A DNA stretch of 13,475 nt from CAYYIS01 sp964470965 (GTDB lineage Bacteria > JAAXHH01 > JABIQT01), in assembly GCA_964470965.1 (NCBI GenBank), contig CAYYIS010000081.1, positions 1 through 13,475 on the forward strand, given 5' to 3'. How positions within the stretch are numbered: position 1 is the first letter of the stretch; each line of letters begins with the position of its first letter. The position numbers were made by a program, and so were the translations under genes. Below are positions 1 to 7,885 of this stretch, piece by piece. A model generated the notes under the pieces. That model ran no database searches and had not been told where the DNA came from. It worked only from the letters and a program-made list of their open reading frames with translations.

Positions 1-1
1 G

Positions 2-508
2 TCATCAGAGCGTGCCTATCGGCGTTTTTACCCGGCGATCGACCCCTTACTCTCATGGTCTCGTTATCTCGAACAACTCGAGGATTGGTTTGCCGAAAAC
101 ATGAACGAGGATTGGACGCGGAACGTGAAAGTGCTGCATGAACTGCTTCAGCGTGGAGATGCGATCTACCAGATGATGCAGGTCACGGGCGAAGAAGGAA
201 TCACGCTGGAAGATTTTGTCGTGTGGCAGAAGGCGACCCTGCTCGATATGGTCTATCTGCAGCAGGATGCCTTCGACGATGTGGACGTTTCCATGCCGCT
301 TGACAGGCAGCAGGAAAGCTTCGAACTGCTCAAACAAATCATAGACATGGATTACACTTTCCATGACAAGGACAATGCACGCGACTTCTTCACGCGTCTC
401 ACCGGGCTATACAAGAATTTTAACTACAGCCATCCCGACTCTACGGATTATCAGCGTTACAGAAAAGAGATAGTAGACCTGTCGGCAGCGCACACAGGTA
501 GCAGTTAG
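2..508 (+). CDS. atpA: V-type ATP synthase subunit A, C-terminal part (5' truncated)
   Basis: This frame is open from base 2 with no start, so the gene enters from the left; 168 residues and a TAG stop are visible. Subunit A is the catalytic, nucleotide-binding subunit of the V1 headpiece of bacterial V/A-type ATPases, but the P-loop half lies outside the window. The visible part matches the C-terminal helical domain as I remember it: YPAIDPLLSWSRY near the start (compare YPAIN/YPAID...SY), an ELLQRGDAIYQMMQVTG helix, then LLDMVYLQQDAFDDVD, the counterpart of the EDFLQQNAYHEVD stretch of Thermus subunit A. The tail FFTRLTGLYKNFNYSHP resembles spirochaete, chlamydial and Bacteroidetes-type A subunits. 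Oddly, the next gene is nqrA after a 229-bp gap, whereas subunit B normally follows A directly. Identity is well supported; ion specificity (H+ or Na+) is unknown. Confidence 0.9.
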   Translation, partial: SSERAYRRFYPAIDPLLSWSRYLEQLEDWFAENMNEDWTRNVKVLHELLQRGDAIYQMMQVTGEEGITLEDFVVWQKATLLDMVYLQQDAFDDVDVSMPLDRQQESFELLKQIIDMDYTFHDKDNARDFFTRLTGLYKNFNYSHPDSTDYQRYRKEIVDLSAAHTGSS

Positions 509-531
509 CAGGTCTGCTTTTCACATGGAGA

Positions 532-562
532 GAATTTTTCAAAAAATATATTGTAAAAATTC
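532..562. repeat. AT-rich inverted repeat downstream of the ATPase A gene
   Basis: GAATTTTT at 532-539 is the exact reverse complement of AAAAATTC at 555-562, giving an 8-bp stem with a 15-nt loop, 23 bases after the stop of the ATPase gene. It could be a weak transcription end or a protein site. The stem is almost all A/T and chance pairing in AT-rich DNA is easy, so the role is uncertain. Confidence 0.3.
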
Positions 563-675
563 ACTCATACGATTATTTTGACTGCTAAGAAAAGCTTACA
601 ACTTTAGTTCTTGGAATTGGCTTTTAGATCTGGTAAGTCCGTGATGTTTTATATCAGACAACTTAAGAATTCGAC

Positions 676-719
676 TTAAAGGGATCGGCGGCCTCGAATC
701 TGCCGGCTTAATCCTTTAA
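676..719 (+). repeat. Imperfect hairpin in the nqrA leader
   Basis: TTAAAGG at 676-682 pairs perfectly with CCTTTAA at 713-719. The arms continue inward with wobble and mismatched pairs to GC-rich sequence (GGCGGC at 687-692 against GCCGGC at 702-707). The structure ends 18 bases before the nqrA ATG and is not followed by a T run, so it is not a standard terminator. It may be an operator or an mRNA leader structure. The pairing is seen; any function is inference. Confidence 0.35.
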
Positions 720-737
720 AACCTTGAAAGATCATTC

Positions 738-2108
738 ATGGATAATGGACGAGGGGCTGGCCTGTCTTTCGAATTTAAGAAGGGGTTGGATTTACCCATC
801 ACAGGATTGCCTGACCTGGCAATCGAGGAGGCCGCCGACGTCAAAACCGTTGCGGTCATCGGCACTGAATATGTGGGAATGAAACCCACGATGGCGGTCA
901 AAGTAGGCGACACGGTAAAACTGGGACAACTCCTTTTTACGGATAAAAAAACACCTGGGATTAGTTACACTTCTCCAGCAAGCGGCCAAGTCGTTGCCAT
1001 TAACCGTGGTGAAAAAAGAGCCCTGGAATCCGTAGTCATTGCAGTTAATGGAAGCGAAGAAGTGACTTTTCCTTCCTATCCTGAAGAAATGCTCTCGGGC
1101 CTCTCCCGTGACGAAACAAAGGAAACGCTACTCGCTTCCGGTCTCTGGCCTTCATTTCGGACAAGGCCTTACAGTAAAGTACCGGCACCAGACACCACTC
1201 CCCATTCCATATTTGTCAATGCGATGGACACCAATCCACTGGCATTGCAGCCTCATCTCATCATCACTGAAAGAGAAACAGATTTCCGCAATGGTTTGAA
1301 GGTTATTTCAAACCTCACGGATGGGAAACTTTATCTCTGCCATGAATCTGGCGTGGTCTTACCGGGTGCCGATTTAGATTGTGTTACCACTGCTGAATTT
1401 AAAGGCCCTCACCCAACAGGTTTAGTGGGTACGCACATACATGTTTTAGACCCTGTAAGTACAAGCAAAACAGTTTGGCATCTGAACTACCAGGATGTCA
1501 TGGCCATAGGTTCGCTTTTCACAACCGGAAACATTAACGTGGAGAGAGTCATTTCTCTCGCAGGTCCGATGGTAAAACGACCGCGTCTGCTGCGTACACG
1601 CGTGGGTGCAAATATTGAAGATATGGTCGCTGGCGAGTTGGAAGAAGGAGAAACCCGCGTGATCTCCGGATCTGTTTTATATGGGCACAAGGCAACCGGC
1701 TCTTTTGATTTTCTTGGTCGCTATCATCTTCAGATCAGCGTCATAGCTGAAAATAGAGAACGCGCGTTGCTGGATTGGCAAAATCCGGGTTTTGATAAGT
1801 TCTCGGTGATTTCTACTTTTATCTCCAAACTCATTCCAGGAAAAAGATTTGCGTTTACTTCTTCCCTGGAAGGAAGTGATCGCGCCATGGTTCCAATCGG
1901 TATGTATGAGAAAGTAATGCCGCTGGATTTAATTATAACCTTTCTTTTACGGGCTTTAATCGTGGAAGATACGGACCAGGCCCAGGCATTAGGTTGCCTG
2001 GAGTTGGACGAAGAAGACCTGGCTCTGTCTACGTTTGTTTGTACGGGGAAATATGATTACGGCCCCATTTTACGGCGAAATCTTACACAAATCGAGATAG
2101 AGGGTTAA
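738..2108 (+). CDS. nqrA: Na+-translocating NADH:quinone reductase subunit A
   Basis: NqrA is the large peripheral cytoplasmic subunit of NQR, the respiratory Na+ pump that passes electrons from NADH to quinone. The 456 residues show clear family signatures near the N-terminus: KKGLDLPI (14-21), EYVGMKPTM (44-52) and a SPASGQVVAINRGEKR block (about 79-94), which I recognise from the Vibrio protein; the last belongs to the barrel-sandwich-like domain shared with RnfC. Length is close to the usual about 446 residues, with roughly nine extra residues before KKGLDLPI. The ATG at 738 is preceded only by a weak GAAAG (726-730). It opens an operon: its TAA shares one base with the nqrB ATG (TAATG at 2106-2110), suggesting translational coupling. 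The presence of NqrA, rather than RnfB/C-type subunits, marks the complex as NQR and not RNF. Confidence 0.97.
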   Translation: MDNGRGAGLSFEFKKGLDLPITGLPDLAIEEAADVKTVAVIGTEYVGMKPTMAVKVGDTVKLGQLLFTDKKTPGISYTSPASGQVVAINRGEKRALESVVIAVNGSEEVTFPSYPEEMLSGLSRDETKETLLASGLWPSFRTRPYSKVPAPDTTPHSIFVNAMDTNPLALQPHLIITERETDFRNGLKVISNLTDGKLYLCHESGVVLPGADLDCVTTAEFKGPHPTGLVGTHIHVLDPVSTSKTVWHLNYQDVMAIGSLFTTGNINVERVISLAGPMVKRPRLLRTRVGANIEDMVAGELEEGETRVISGSVLYGHKATGSFDFLGRYHLQISVIAENRERALLDWQNPGFDKFSVISTFISKLIPGKRFAFTSSLEGSDRAMVPIGMYEKVMPLDLIITFLLRALIVEDTDQAQALGCLELDEEDLALSTFVCTGKYDYGPILRRNLTQIEIEG

Positions 2109-3316
2109 TGAAATATTTAAGGACATCGCTGGATAAGCTGCATCCCCACTTTGATGAAGGGGGTAAACTAGAAAAGTTTTACCCTATCTACGAAGCTATT
2201 GATACCTTTCTTTACTCTCCCGGGGGAGTTACCAAAGGCACCACCCACGTTCGAGACGGTTTAGATTCGAAACGCATGATGATCACCGTCGCGATGGCCC
2301 TTTTCCCTTGTGGCTTGATGGCGGTTTACAACACAGGTTACCAGGCAAATCTTGCCATGGCTAATATGGGAGTGTTGGCGGAACCTGGATGGCGAGGCTT
2401 TGTCATAGAGATGCTCGGCGTGGGTTATGATTACCAGAGTATTGTGGATAATCTTCTCCATGGGGCGCTTTATTTCGTACCTATTTTCCTTGTTTGCAAT
2501 TTAGTCGGCGGATTGTGGGAAGCCATCTTTGCCACCGTGAGGAAACATGAGATAAACGAAGGATTTCTTGTCACAGGAATACTCTTTCCCCTTACATTAC
2601 CCCCGACCATTCCTCTGTGGCAAGTAGCTGTTGGTATTACATTTGGAGTGGTTATCGGTAAAGAAATATTCGGGGGTACCGGTAAAAATTTTCTCAATCC
2701 CGCCCTTACTGCCCGGGCCTTCGTCTTTTTCGCATATCCGGCACAACTATCCGGTGATTTTGTCTGGACCGCAGTCGACGGCTTCAGCGGCGCTACGCCC
2801 CTGGGACTCGTTGCTGCCGAAGGCATGCAGACACTCACACAGCAGATTAGTTGGGGCCAGGCCTTTTTAGGTCAGATTCAAGGGTCAATGGGTGAAACCT
2901 CTACGCTCGCGTGTCTGTTAGGCGCAGCCTTACTTGTCTATTCCGGTGTTGGCTCCTGGCGCATCATGCTGGCGGTGCTCATTGGAGCCTTTGTCACTTC
3001 CGGCCTACTTTACACCGTCGGGAGTGAGACAAACACTATGTTTGGCATGAGTCCCGTATGGCACCTGGTCCTTGGAGGATTTGCTTTCGGCCTAGTGTTT
3101 ATGGCCACGGATCCCGTTTCCGCGGCCATGACCAATAAGGGAAAATGGATCTATGGTTTTCTCATTGGTTTTCTCGTTATACTCGTCCGCGTGATCAACC
3201 CCGCTTTCCCCGAGGGAATGATGCTCGCTATTCTCTTCGGAAACGTGTTTGCGCCCGTCATCGACCATCTGATCGTGAATGCGCACATTAAAAAAAGGAA
3301 GCTGCGCTATGGGTAA
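2108..3316 (+). CDS. nqrB: Na+-translocating NADH:quinone reductase subunit B
   Basis: NqrB is the main membrane subunit of NQR. It carries a covalently bound FMN and, in characterised enzymes, riboflavin, and lies on the quinone- and Na+-side path. The 402 residues are close to the usual about 412. The flavinylation motif is plain: FSGATPLG with the acceptor threonine at residue 230 (codon 2795-2797), the target of ApbE encoded downstream. Other family blocks are LVGGLWEAIFATVRKHEINEG (starting at residue 132), whose glycine pair belongs to the region where inhibitor-resistance mutations map in Vibrio, and GGTGKNFLNPAL (189-200). Many hydrophobic segments fit about ten membrane helices. The start overlaps the nqrA stop by one base, with GAGGG (2100-2104) inside nqrA as a likely ribosome site. 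The 3' end overlaps nqrC by 8 nt. Confidence 0.98.
   Translation: MKYLRTSLDKLHPHFDEGGKLEKFYPIYEAIDTFLYSPGGVTKGTTHVRDGLDSKRMMITVAMALFPCGLMAVYNTGYQANLAMANMGVLAEPGWRGFVIEMLGVGYDYQSIVDNLLHGALYFVPIFLVCNLVGGLWEAIFATVRKHEINEGFLVTGILFPLTLPPTIPLWQVAVGITFGVVIGKEIFGGTGKNFLNPALTARAFVFFAYPAQLSGDFVWTAVDGFSGATPLGLVAAEGMQTLTQQISWGQAFLGQIQGSMGETSTLACLLGAALLVYSGVGSWRIMLAVLIGAFVTSGLLYTVGSETNTMFGMSPVWHLVLGGFAFGLVFMATDPVSAAMTNKGKWIYGFLIGFLVILVRVINPAFPEGMMLAILFGNVFAPVIDHLIVNAHIKKRKLRYG
3296..3301 (+). promoter_or_regulatory. Ribosome binding site that decides the nqrC start
   Basis: AGGAAG sits 7 nt before the ATG at 3309. The same frame is open further upstream (from 3279), but that would overlap nqrB more and lacks a site, so 3309 is chosen. 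The site lies inside the last codons of nqrB. Confidence 0.7.
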
Positions 3317-4094
3317 TGATACGATTACGAAGACTCTAATTGTAGCGGGCCTGCTTTCCATTGTCTGTTCCGTAATAGTCTCCACCGCTGCCATTTCCTT
3401 GAAATCGAAACAGGTCACAAACAAGGATTTAGACAGGAAGCAGAATATTCTCATGGCTGCCGGGCTTTTAGAAGAGGATAAGCCCATTGAAGAACTTTTC
3501 GCAAAGTTCGAACCTAAGCTGGTTGATCTTGCCACAGGAGAATATAACGACGACATCCCCTTGGAATCCTTCGATCAGAGAAAGGCCGCGAAGAGTCAGG
3601 AAGATGGCGTTGATATTCTGGAAGATCTCGATTTGGCCAGTATTAAACGCAGGTCGAAATATGCTTTAGTCTATATGGCCAGAGGTGAAGAAGGTAGATT
3701 ACAACAACTGATTCTTCCTGTTCATGGTAAAGGTCTCTGGTCTACTTTGTACGGATTCCTTGCCCTGGATTCCGATTTGACCTCGATAAATGGTTTTGCC
3801 TTTTATGAACACGGGGAAACACCAGGCCTGGGGGGAGAAGTCGATAATCCTCTGTGGAAAGCCCAGTGGATTGGGAAAAAAGCATTTGACGAAAATTGGA
3901 ACGTACGCATAGAAGTTCTAAAAGGAAAAGTAAATTCCAACGATCAGAATATCCAATACAGGGTGGATGGCTTGTCAGGAGCGACGATAACATCCCGTGG
4001 TGTCAGGGATCTCCTGAAATACTGGCTGGGCGAAAATGGATTTAAGCCATTTTTAGAAAGGTTACGAGCATCTGAAATGATGGATCAGAAATAG
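3309..4094 (+). CDS. nqrC: Na+-translocating NADH:quinone reductase subunit C
   Basis: NqrC is anchored by one N-terminal helix with a periplasmic FMN-binding domain and relays electrons between the inner and outer halves of NQR. From the ATG at 3309 it has 261 residues (Vibrio about 257). A single membrane segment lies at about 9-30, then a soluble domain with LPVHGKGLWSTLYGF, the ETPGLGGEV block, and the flavinylation motif VDGLSGATITS, whose acceptor threonine is residue 226 (codon 3984-3986), almost the Vibrio position. This threonine and the one in NqrB are the two ApbE targets in the complex. The start is supported by AGGAAG at good spacing and by alignment with other NqrC N-termini. 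It overlaps nqrB by 8 nt; a 58-nt gap precedes nqrD. Confidence 0.98.
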   Translation: MGNDTITKTLIVAGLLSIVCSVIVSTAAISLKSKQVTNKDLDRKQNILMAAGLLEEDKPIEELFAKFEPKLVDLATGEYNDDIPLESFDQRKAAKSQEDGVDILEDLDLASIKRRSKYALVYMARGEEGRLQQLILPVHGKGLWSTLYGFLALDSDLTSINGFAFYEHGETPGLGGEVDNPLWKAQWIGKKAFDENWNVRIEVLKGKVNSNDQNIQYRVDGLSGATITSRGVRDLLKYWLGENGFKPFLERLRASEMMDQK

Positions 4095-4152
4095 TAAACC
4101 CGCAGAAGAAAGGCGCATGGCTTGGACATAGAACCAGCGAAAGGATATCCAC

Positions 4153-4851
4153 ATGAGTGTGGCTGACACGATTGAAATAGATGAGGGCCAACAGGAAACC
4201 CCAGTCAAGGAGTCCGGTCTGGAGCAGGTGCGGATTCGAGGGCGAAAAACTCTATTAGACCCTTTATTTGATAACAATCCAATCGCCCTTCAAGTTCTTG
4301 GAATCTGTTCTGCTTTGGCTGTTACTACCAAGCTCGAAACGGTCATAGTGATGTCGGCTGCAGTGATATTTGTCCTCGCGCTATCAAATGCGAGCGTCAG
4401 TGTCATCCGGAATCATATCCCCAATAGCATCCGAATCATCGTTCAAATGACGATTATCGCCTCCCTCGTCATCCTCGTTGACCAGATCCTTAAAGCGTAT
4501 GTTTATGACATCAGCAAGCAGCTATCCATCTTTGTTGGATTGATCATCACAAACTGCATCGTCATGGGAAGAGCAGAGGCCTTCGCTATGAAGGAACCCG
4601 TTTCCTTGAGTTTTCTGGATGGCATCGGAAATGGATTTGGTTACGCCCTGATTCTCATTATCGTCGGCGCTATTCGAGAGCTTTTGGGCTCCGGCCGCCT
4701 TCTGGGTTACGTTATCCTTCCTCTTTCCACTGAAGGTGGATGGTATGTTCCAGATGGAATGATGCTTCTGCCGCCCAGTGCTTTCTTTATAATCGGCTTT
4801 TTTGTCTGGGTGTTGAGAAGCTGGAAAAAAGAACAGGTTGAGGAGGCTTAA
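4153..4851 (+). CDS. nqrD: Na+-translocating NADH:quinone reductase subunit D
   Basis: NqrD is a six-helix integral membrane subunit, homologous to RnfE and an inverted partner of NqrE; together they hold the intramembrane Fe centre. Family blocks include DNNPIALQVLGICSALAVTTKLE (from residue 40), IRNHIPNSIRIIVQM and GLIITNCIVMGRAEAFAMK. The two expected cysteine ligands are at C52 and C135, where Vibrio has C29 and C112. From the ATG at 4153 (AAAGGA at 4140-4145, 7-nt spacing) the protein has 232 residues, about 22 more than usual, all in a polar, acidic N-terminus. A GTG at 4228 with a close GGAG (4221-4224) would give the normal length and is the alternative start. It ends 4 nt before nqrE. 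Confidence 0.96.
   Translation: MSVADTIEIDEGQQETPVKESGLEQVRIRGRKTLLDPLFDNNPIALQVLGICSALAVTTKLETVIVMSAAVIFVLALSNASVSVIRNHIPNSIRIIVQMTIIASLVILVDQILKAYVYDISKQLSIFVGLIITNCIVMGRAEAFAMKEPVSLSFLDGIGNGFGYALILIIVGAIRELLGSGRLLGYVILPLSTEGGWYVPDGMMLLPPSAFFIIGFFVWVLRSWKKEQVEEA
4840..4846 (+). promoter_or_regulatory. Ribosome binding site that decides the nqrE start
   Basis: GAGGAGG lies 9 nt before the ATG at 4856, inside the 3' end of nqrD. The frame could also begin at a TTG at 4838, but that codon abuts this site and would add six residues absent from other NqrE proteins. Confidence 0.75.
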
Positions 4852-4855
4852 AACC

Positions 4856-5467
4856 ATGCTGGAAACTTATCTCAGTATATTTCTCACCTCCGTCTTTGTC
4901 GAAAATATGGCCCTGGCGTTCTTTCTCGGCATGTGTACCTTTATCGCTGTTTCAAAACAGATCGGTACGGCTATGGGCCTGGGAATCGCCGTGATTGTAG
5001 TACAAACTATTACGGTGCCGGTGAACAATCTGATTTACAACAATCTCCTTATGGAAGACGCGCTTTCCTGGGCTGGGATTGCTGATACCGACCTCACCTT
5101 TCTCGGCTTTATTTGTTATATAGGAGTCATCGCCGCGATGGTGCAAATCTTGGAAATGGCGTTAGAGAAATTCTTTCCACCGCTTTACAATGCGCTGGGT
5201 ATATTCCTACCGCTTATTACTGTAAATTGTGCTATCCTTGGCGGATCTCTTTTTATGGTGGAACGAGATTATATCTTTTCTGAAAGCGTGGTTTTTGGTT
5301 TTGGCACCGGTTTCGGCTGGGCTATAGCTATCATTGGCTTAGCCGGCATTCGCGAAAAGCTGAAATACAGTGATATCCCCGAAGGACTAAGGGGGCTGGG
5401 TATCACTTTTATCATCGTTGGACTCATGTCTCTGGCATTTATGGCCTTTTCCGGAATTCAGTTATAA
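4856..5467 (+). CDS. nqrE: Na+-translocating NADH:quinone reductase subunit E
   Basis: NqrE is the second six-helix membrane subunit that, with NqrD, holds the Fe centre between NqrF and NqrC; it is homologous to RnfA. From the ATG at 4856 it has 203 residues (Vibrio 198). Hallmarks are VENMALAFFLGMCTFIAVSK near the N-terminus with ligand C27, the PLITVNCAILGG block with ligand C125, and a C-terminal REKLKYSDIPEGLRGLGITF stretch. Both cysteines fall within a few residues of C26 and C120 of the Vibrio protein. A strong GAGGAGG precedes the start. It lies 4 nt after nqrD and 25 nt before the chosen nqrF start, so joint translation with its neighbours is likely. Confidence 0.98.
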   Translation: MLETYLSIFLTSVFVENMALAFFLGMCTFIAVSKQIGTAMGLGIAVIVVQTITVPVNNLIYNNLLMEDALSWAGIADTDLTFLGFICYIGVIAAMVQILEMALEKFFPPLYNALGIFLPLITVNCAILGGSLFMVERDYIFSESVVFGFGTGFGWAIAIIGLAGIREKLKYSDIPEGLRGLGITFIIVGLMSLAFMAFSGIQL

Positions 5468-5477
5468 TATTTAGAAC

Positions 5478-5483
5478 AGGTGG
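5478..5483 (+). promoter_or_regulatory. Ribosome binding site that decides the nqrF start
   Basis: AGGTGG touches the ATG at 5484 with no spacing but is 9 nt from the in-frame ATG at 5493. The second start also puts the four NqrF cluster cysteines at exactly the Vibrio numbers (70, 76, 79, 111), so 5493 is preferred. Confidence 0.65.
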
Positions 5484-5492
5484 ATGTCAGCT

Positions 5493-6722
5493 ATGTTTGA
5501 AATACTTACAGGCGTAACCATGTTCACAGCCGTTGTGCTGTCGCTCGTGGCAATAATCCTTGTAGCCAAAGCTCAACTCGTTCAGAGCGGTGATGTGAGC
5601 ATCACGATCAATGACGACCCGGACAAGGCGATTACTGTTCCCGGCGGAGGAAAGCTGCTCAACGCTCTTGCGACAAAAAAGCTATTTGTATCCTCCGCCT
5701 GCGGTGGAGGCGGGACCTGTGGACAATGTACAGTGAAGGTTGTCGAAGGGGGAGGAGATATCCTCGCGACGGAACTTTCTCATATCACGAAAAGAGAAGC
5801 CCGAGAAGGTGTTCGGCTGTCCTGCCAGGTGCCTGTAAAACAGGATATGAAAATCGAAGTGCCGGACGAAGTTTTTGAGGTCAAAAGATGGAAATGCAAA
5901 GTCCGTTCCAACGACGACGTGGCTACTTTTATTAAAGAGCTGGTACTCGAACTTCCCCCCGGTGAGCATGTTGATTTTCGTGCCGGGGGCTTTATACAGA
6001 TCGAGTGTCCCCCTCACGAGTTGAGTTTTGATGAATTCGATATCGCTGATCAATACAGACCCGATTGGGATAATTTTAATCTCTGGCGCTTTACATCAAA
6101 AGTCGATGAAACCGTATTCAGAGCTTATTCCATGGCAAACTATCCGGAAGAAAAAGGAATTATTACGCTAAATATCCGAATCGCCACCCCTCCTCCGCGC
6201 GGGCCCGAGGGCATACCTCCGGGCAAAATGTCCTCTTATGCTTACAGGCTCAAACCGGGTGATGAAGTGACTATCTCCGGTCCATTCGGTGAATTCTTTG
6301 CCAAAGATACAAACGCGGATATGGTTTTTATCGGGGGCGGTGCGGGAATGGCTCCAATGCGTTCCCATCTATTCGACCAACTCAAACGCCTGAATTCAAA
6401 CAGGAAGATCTCCTTCTGGTATGGCGCCCGAAGTTTCCGAGAGATGTTTTATGTGGAAGACTTCGATATGCTCCAGCAAGAATACGATAACTTCTCCTGG
6501 CACGTTGCATTATCAGAGCCATTGCCGGAAGATAACTGGGATGGCTATACGGGATTCATCCACCAGGTTCTATACGAGAATTATCTTAAAGACCACCCCG
6601 CTCCGGAAGATTGCGAATATTACATCTGTGGGCCACCTATGATGCTCACAGCCGTAATCAGCATGCTCGAAAATCTAGGTGTCGAAGAAGAAAACATCCT
6701 CTTTGATGACTTTGGTGGTTAG
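5493..6722 (+). CDS. nqrF: Na+-translocating NADH:quinone reductase subunit F
   Basis: NqrF is the NADH-oxidising entry subunit: hydride passes from NADH to FAD, then to a 2Fe-2S cluster. From 5493 it has 409 residues. In order: one membrane anchor (about 8-27); a plant-type ferredoxin domain with cysteines C70, C76, C79 and C111 in SACGGGGTCGQC and LSCQV; a ferredoxin-NADP reductase-like domain with the FAD motif RAYSMANYP (210-218); the nucleotide loop GGGAGMAPMRSH (281-292); CGPPMM (379-384); and the family-typical end LFDDFGG. An ATG at 5484 would add three residues but has poor ribosome-site spacing. It is the last structural gene; apbE follows after 107 nt. Nothing is missing from its cofactor motifs, so it should be functional. 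Confidence 0.98.
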   Translation: MFEILTGVTMFTAVVLSLVAIILVAKAQLVQSGDVSITINDDPDKAITVPGGGKLLNALATKKLFVSSACGGGGTCGQCTVKVVEGGGDILATELSHITKREAREGVRLSCQVPVKQDMKIEVPDEVFEVKRWKCKVRSNDDVATFIKELVLELPPGEHVDFRAGGFIQIECPPHELSFDEFDIADQYRPDWDNFNLWRFTSKVDETVFRAYSMANYPEEKGIITLNIRIATPPPRGPEGIPPGKMSSYAYRLKPGDEVTISGPFGEFFAKDTNADMVFIGGGAGMAPMRSHLFDQLKRLNSNRKISFWYGARSFREMFYVEDFDMLQQEYDNFSWHVALSEPLPEDNWDGYTGFIHQVLYENYLKDHPAPEDCEYYICGPPMMLTAVISMLENLGVEEENILFDDFGG

Positions 6723-6813
6723 ATTCTATCCGAAAGCCTGCGTCGCGAAATGGTCAACGAGATATCCCAATTGAGACATGTGCTGATTTCAAACGTGTGA
6801 TCGGGTATCCCGC

Positions 6814-6819
6814 GGGGAG
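6814..6819 (+). promoter_or_regulatory. Ribosome binding site for apbE
   Basis: GGGGAG lies 10 nt before the ATG at 6830. It supports that ATG over a GTG at 6797 in the same frame, which would put 11 polar residues before the signal peptide. Confidence 0.5.
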
Positions 6820-6829
6820 CGATTGCGTC

Positions 6830-7882
6830 ATGTCATCCAGAAAACTTCTTTCGACAACCTGGATGTTTGTTTTTTGCATCTTAACCCTTCTTCACTGTAG
6901 CGAACCCTCCCCTCCCCCGATTGTTGACGCACCCCTCAACTTATCCGGGGCCACGATGGGGACCTATTTCAAAGTTACCGTCCGGTCACTCCCCCCATCA
7001 ATTCACGAGGATGAATTAAAAGCCTCTATCGAAAAGCTCCTGGAAAAAGTCAACGCACAGATGTCCACATATATTCCAGAGTCTGAAATCTCTCGATTTA
7101 ACCAATACGAGAAAACAGACTGGTTTCCCGTGTCATCTGAAACAGCCCTGGTAGTAAATGAAGCGCTCAAAATTCATTATCTCACTCAAGAAGCGTTCGA
7201 CATAACCATAGGTCCCCTCGTAAACCTGTGGGGATTTGGACCACCCGGCAGAAAGGGAGAGATACCAAACCAGGAAAAAGTCAATATTGCGTTAAAAACG
7301 GTAGGTTCACGTCATTTGCAATCCCGTCTCAATCCACCATCTTTAAAAAAAGATATCGCTGATCTTTATCTTGATTTATCAGGAATTGCCAAAGGTTTTG
7401 GAGTTGATCACTTGGCAGAATATCTGGAATCCATAGGGATCACAGACTTTCTCGTGGATATAGGCGGAGAAATGAAAACCAGTGGACATAAAGGGGATGG
7501 CCTGCCCTGGAAAATTGCGATAGAACGTCCTGTAATAGATAAGCAGGAGATTCAAAAGATCATAGATTTGACCGATCAGGCGGTCGCCACATCGGGAGAT
7601 TACCGAAACTATTTCGAAAAAGATGACCGGAGGTATTCCCATGAGATCAACCCAAAAACAGGGCAGCCTGTCCAACATCGCCTAGCATCGGTCACGGTAT
7701 TAGATTCCTCCTGTATGCGGGCGGATGCCCTGGCCACAGCGCTCATGGTGCTGGGCCCTCAAGAAGGATACAGGCTGGCTGAACGAGAAAAACTTGCCGT
7801 CTTATTCATCATTAAAGGCAAAGATGGATTTTTTGAAAAGGCAACACCTGCATTGATGGGATTAACCAAAAGCAAGGGATAA
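6830..7882 (+). CDS. apbE: FAD:protein FMN transferase (flavin transferase for NqrB and NqrC)
   Basis: ApbE cleaves FAD and attaches FMN by a phosphoester to the threonine of S-G-A-T motifs outside the cytoplasmic membrane. Here the obvious substrates are NqrB T230 and NqrC T226 in the same cluster. From the ATG at 6830 it has 350 residues. The start has a basic tip, a hydrophobic segment (about 8-21) and LTLLHC with cysteine 23: a lipoprotein-type signal, although histidine just before the cysteine is unusual for a lipobox. Family motifs follow: GATMGTYFKVTV, a LDLSGIAKGFGVD block, VDIGGEMKTSG, VATSGDYRNYF, YSHEINPKTGQPV and MRADALATALMVLG, whose aspartate is the expected metal ligand. Gene order nqrF-apbE-nqrM is as I recall for gamma-proteobacterial nqr operons. 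The nqrM start is 3 nt after the stop. Confidence 0.95.
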   Translation: MSSRKLLSTTWMFVFCILTLLHCSEPSPPPIVDAPLNLSGATMGTYFKVTVRSLPPSIHEDELKASIEKLLEKVNAQMSTYIPESEISRFNQYEKTDWFPVSSETALVVNEALKIHYLTQEAFDITIGPLVNLWGFGPPGRKGEIPNQEKVNIALKTVGSRHLQSRLNPPSLKKDIADLYLDLSGIAKGFGVDHLAEYLESIGITDFLVDIGGEMKTSGHKGDGLPWKIAIERPVIDKQEIQKIIDLTDQAVATSGDYRNYFEKDDRRYSHEINPKTGQPVQHRLASVTVLDSSCMRADALATALMVLGPQEGYRLAEREKLAVLFIIKGKDGFFEKATPALMGLTKSKG

Positions 7883-7885
7883 AAC

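Noticed and set aside
578..608. TTGACT (578-583) with TTTAGT (603-608) as an nqrA promoter
   Set aside because: The -35 is good but the spacer is 19 nt and the -10 matches only 4 of 6; a closer -10 (597-602) leaves a spacer of only 13. It is too weak to list as a feature.
2470..2838. A 122-residue minus-strand open frame inside nqrB
   Set aside because: Antisense to conserved NqrB coding sequence, basic and low in identifiable motifs; not a gene.
3092..3556. A 154-residue minus-strand open frame across nqrB/nqrC
   Set aside because: It is antisense to two firmly identified genes and shows no recognised domain; it is a by-product of their codon use.
4117..4131. A four-codon frame (ATG to TAG) with an upstream AAAGG in the nqrC-nqrD gap
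   Set aside because: It is far too short for a product, and such mini-frames occur by chance; no evidence it is a leader peptide.
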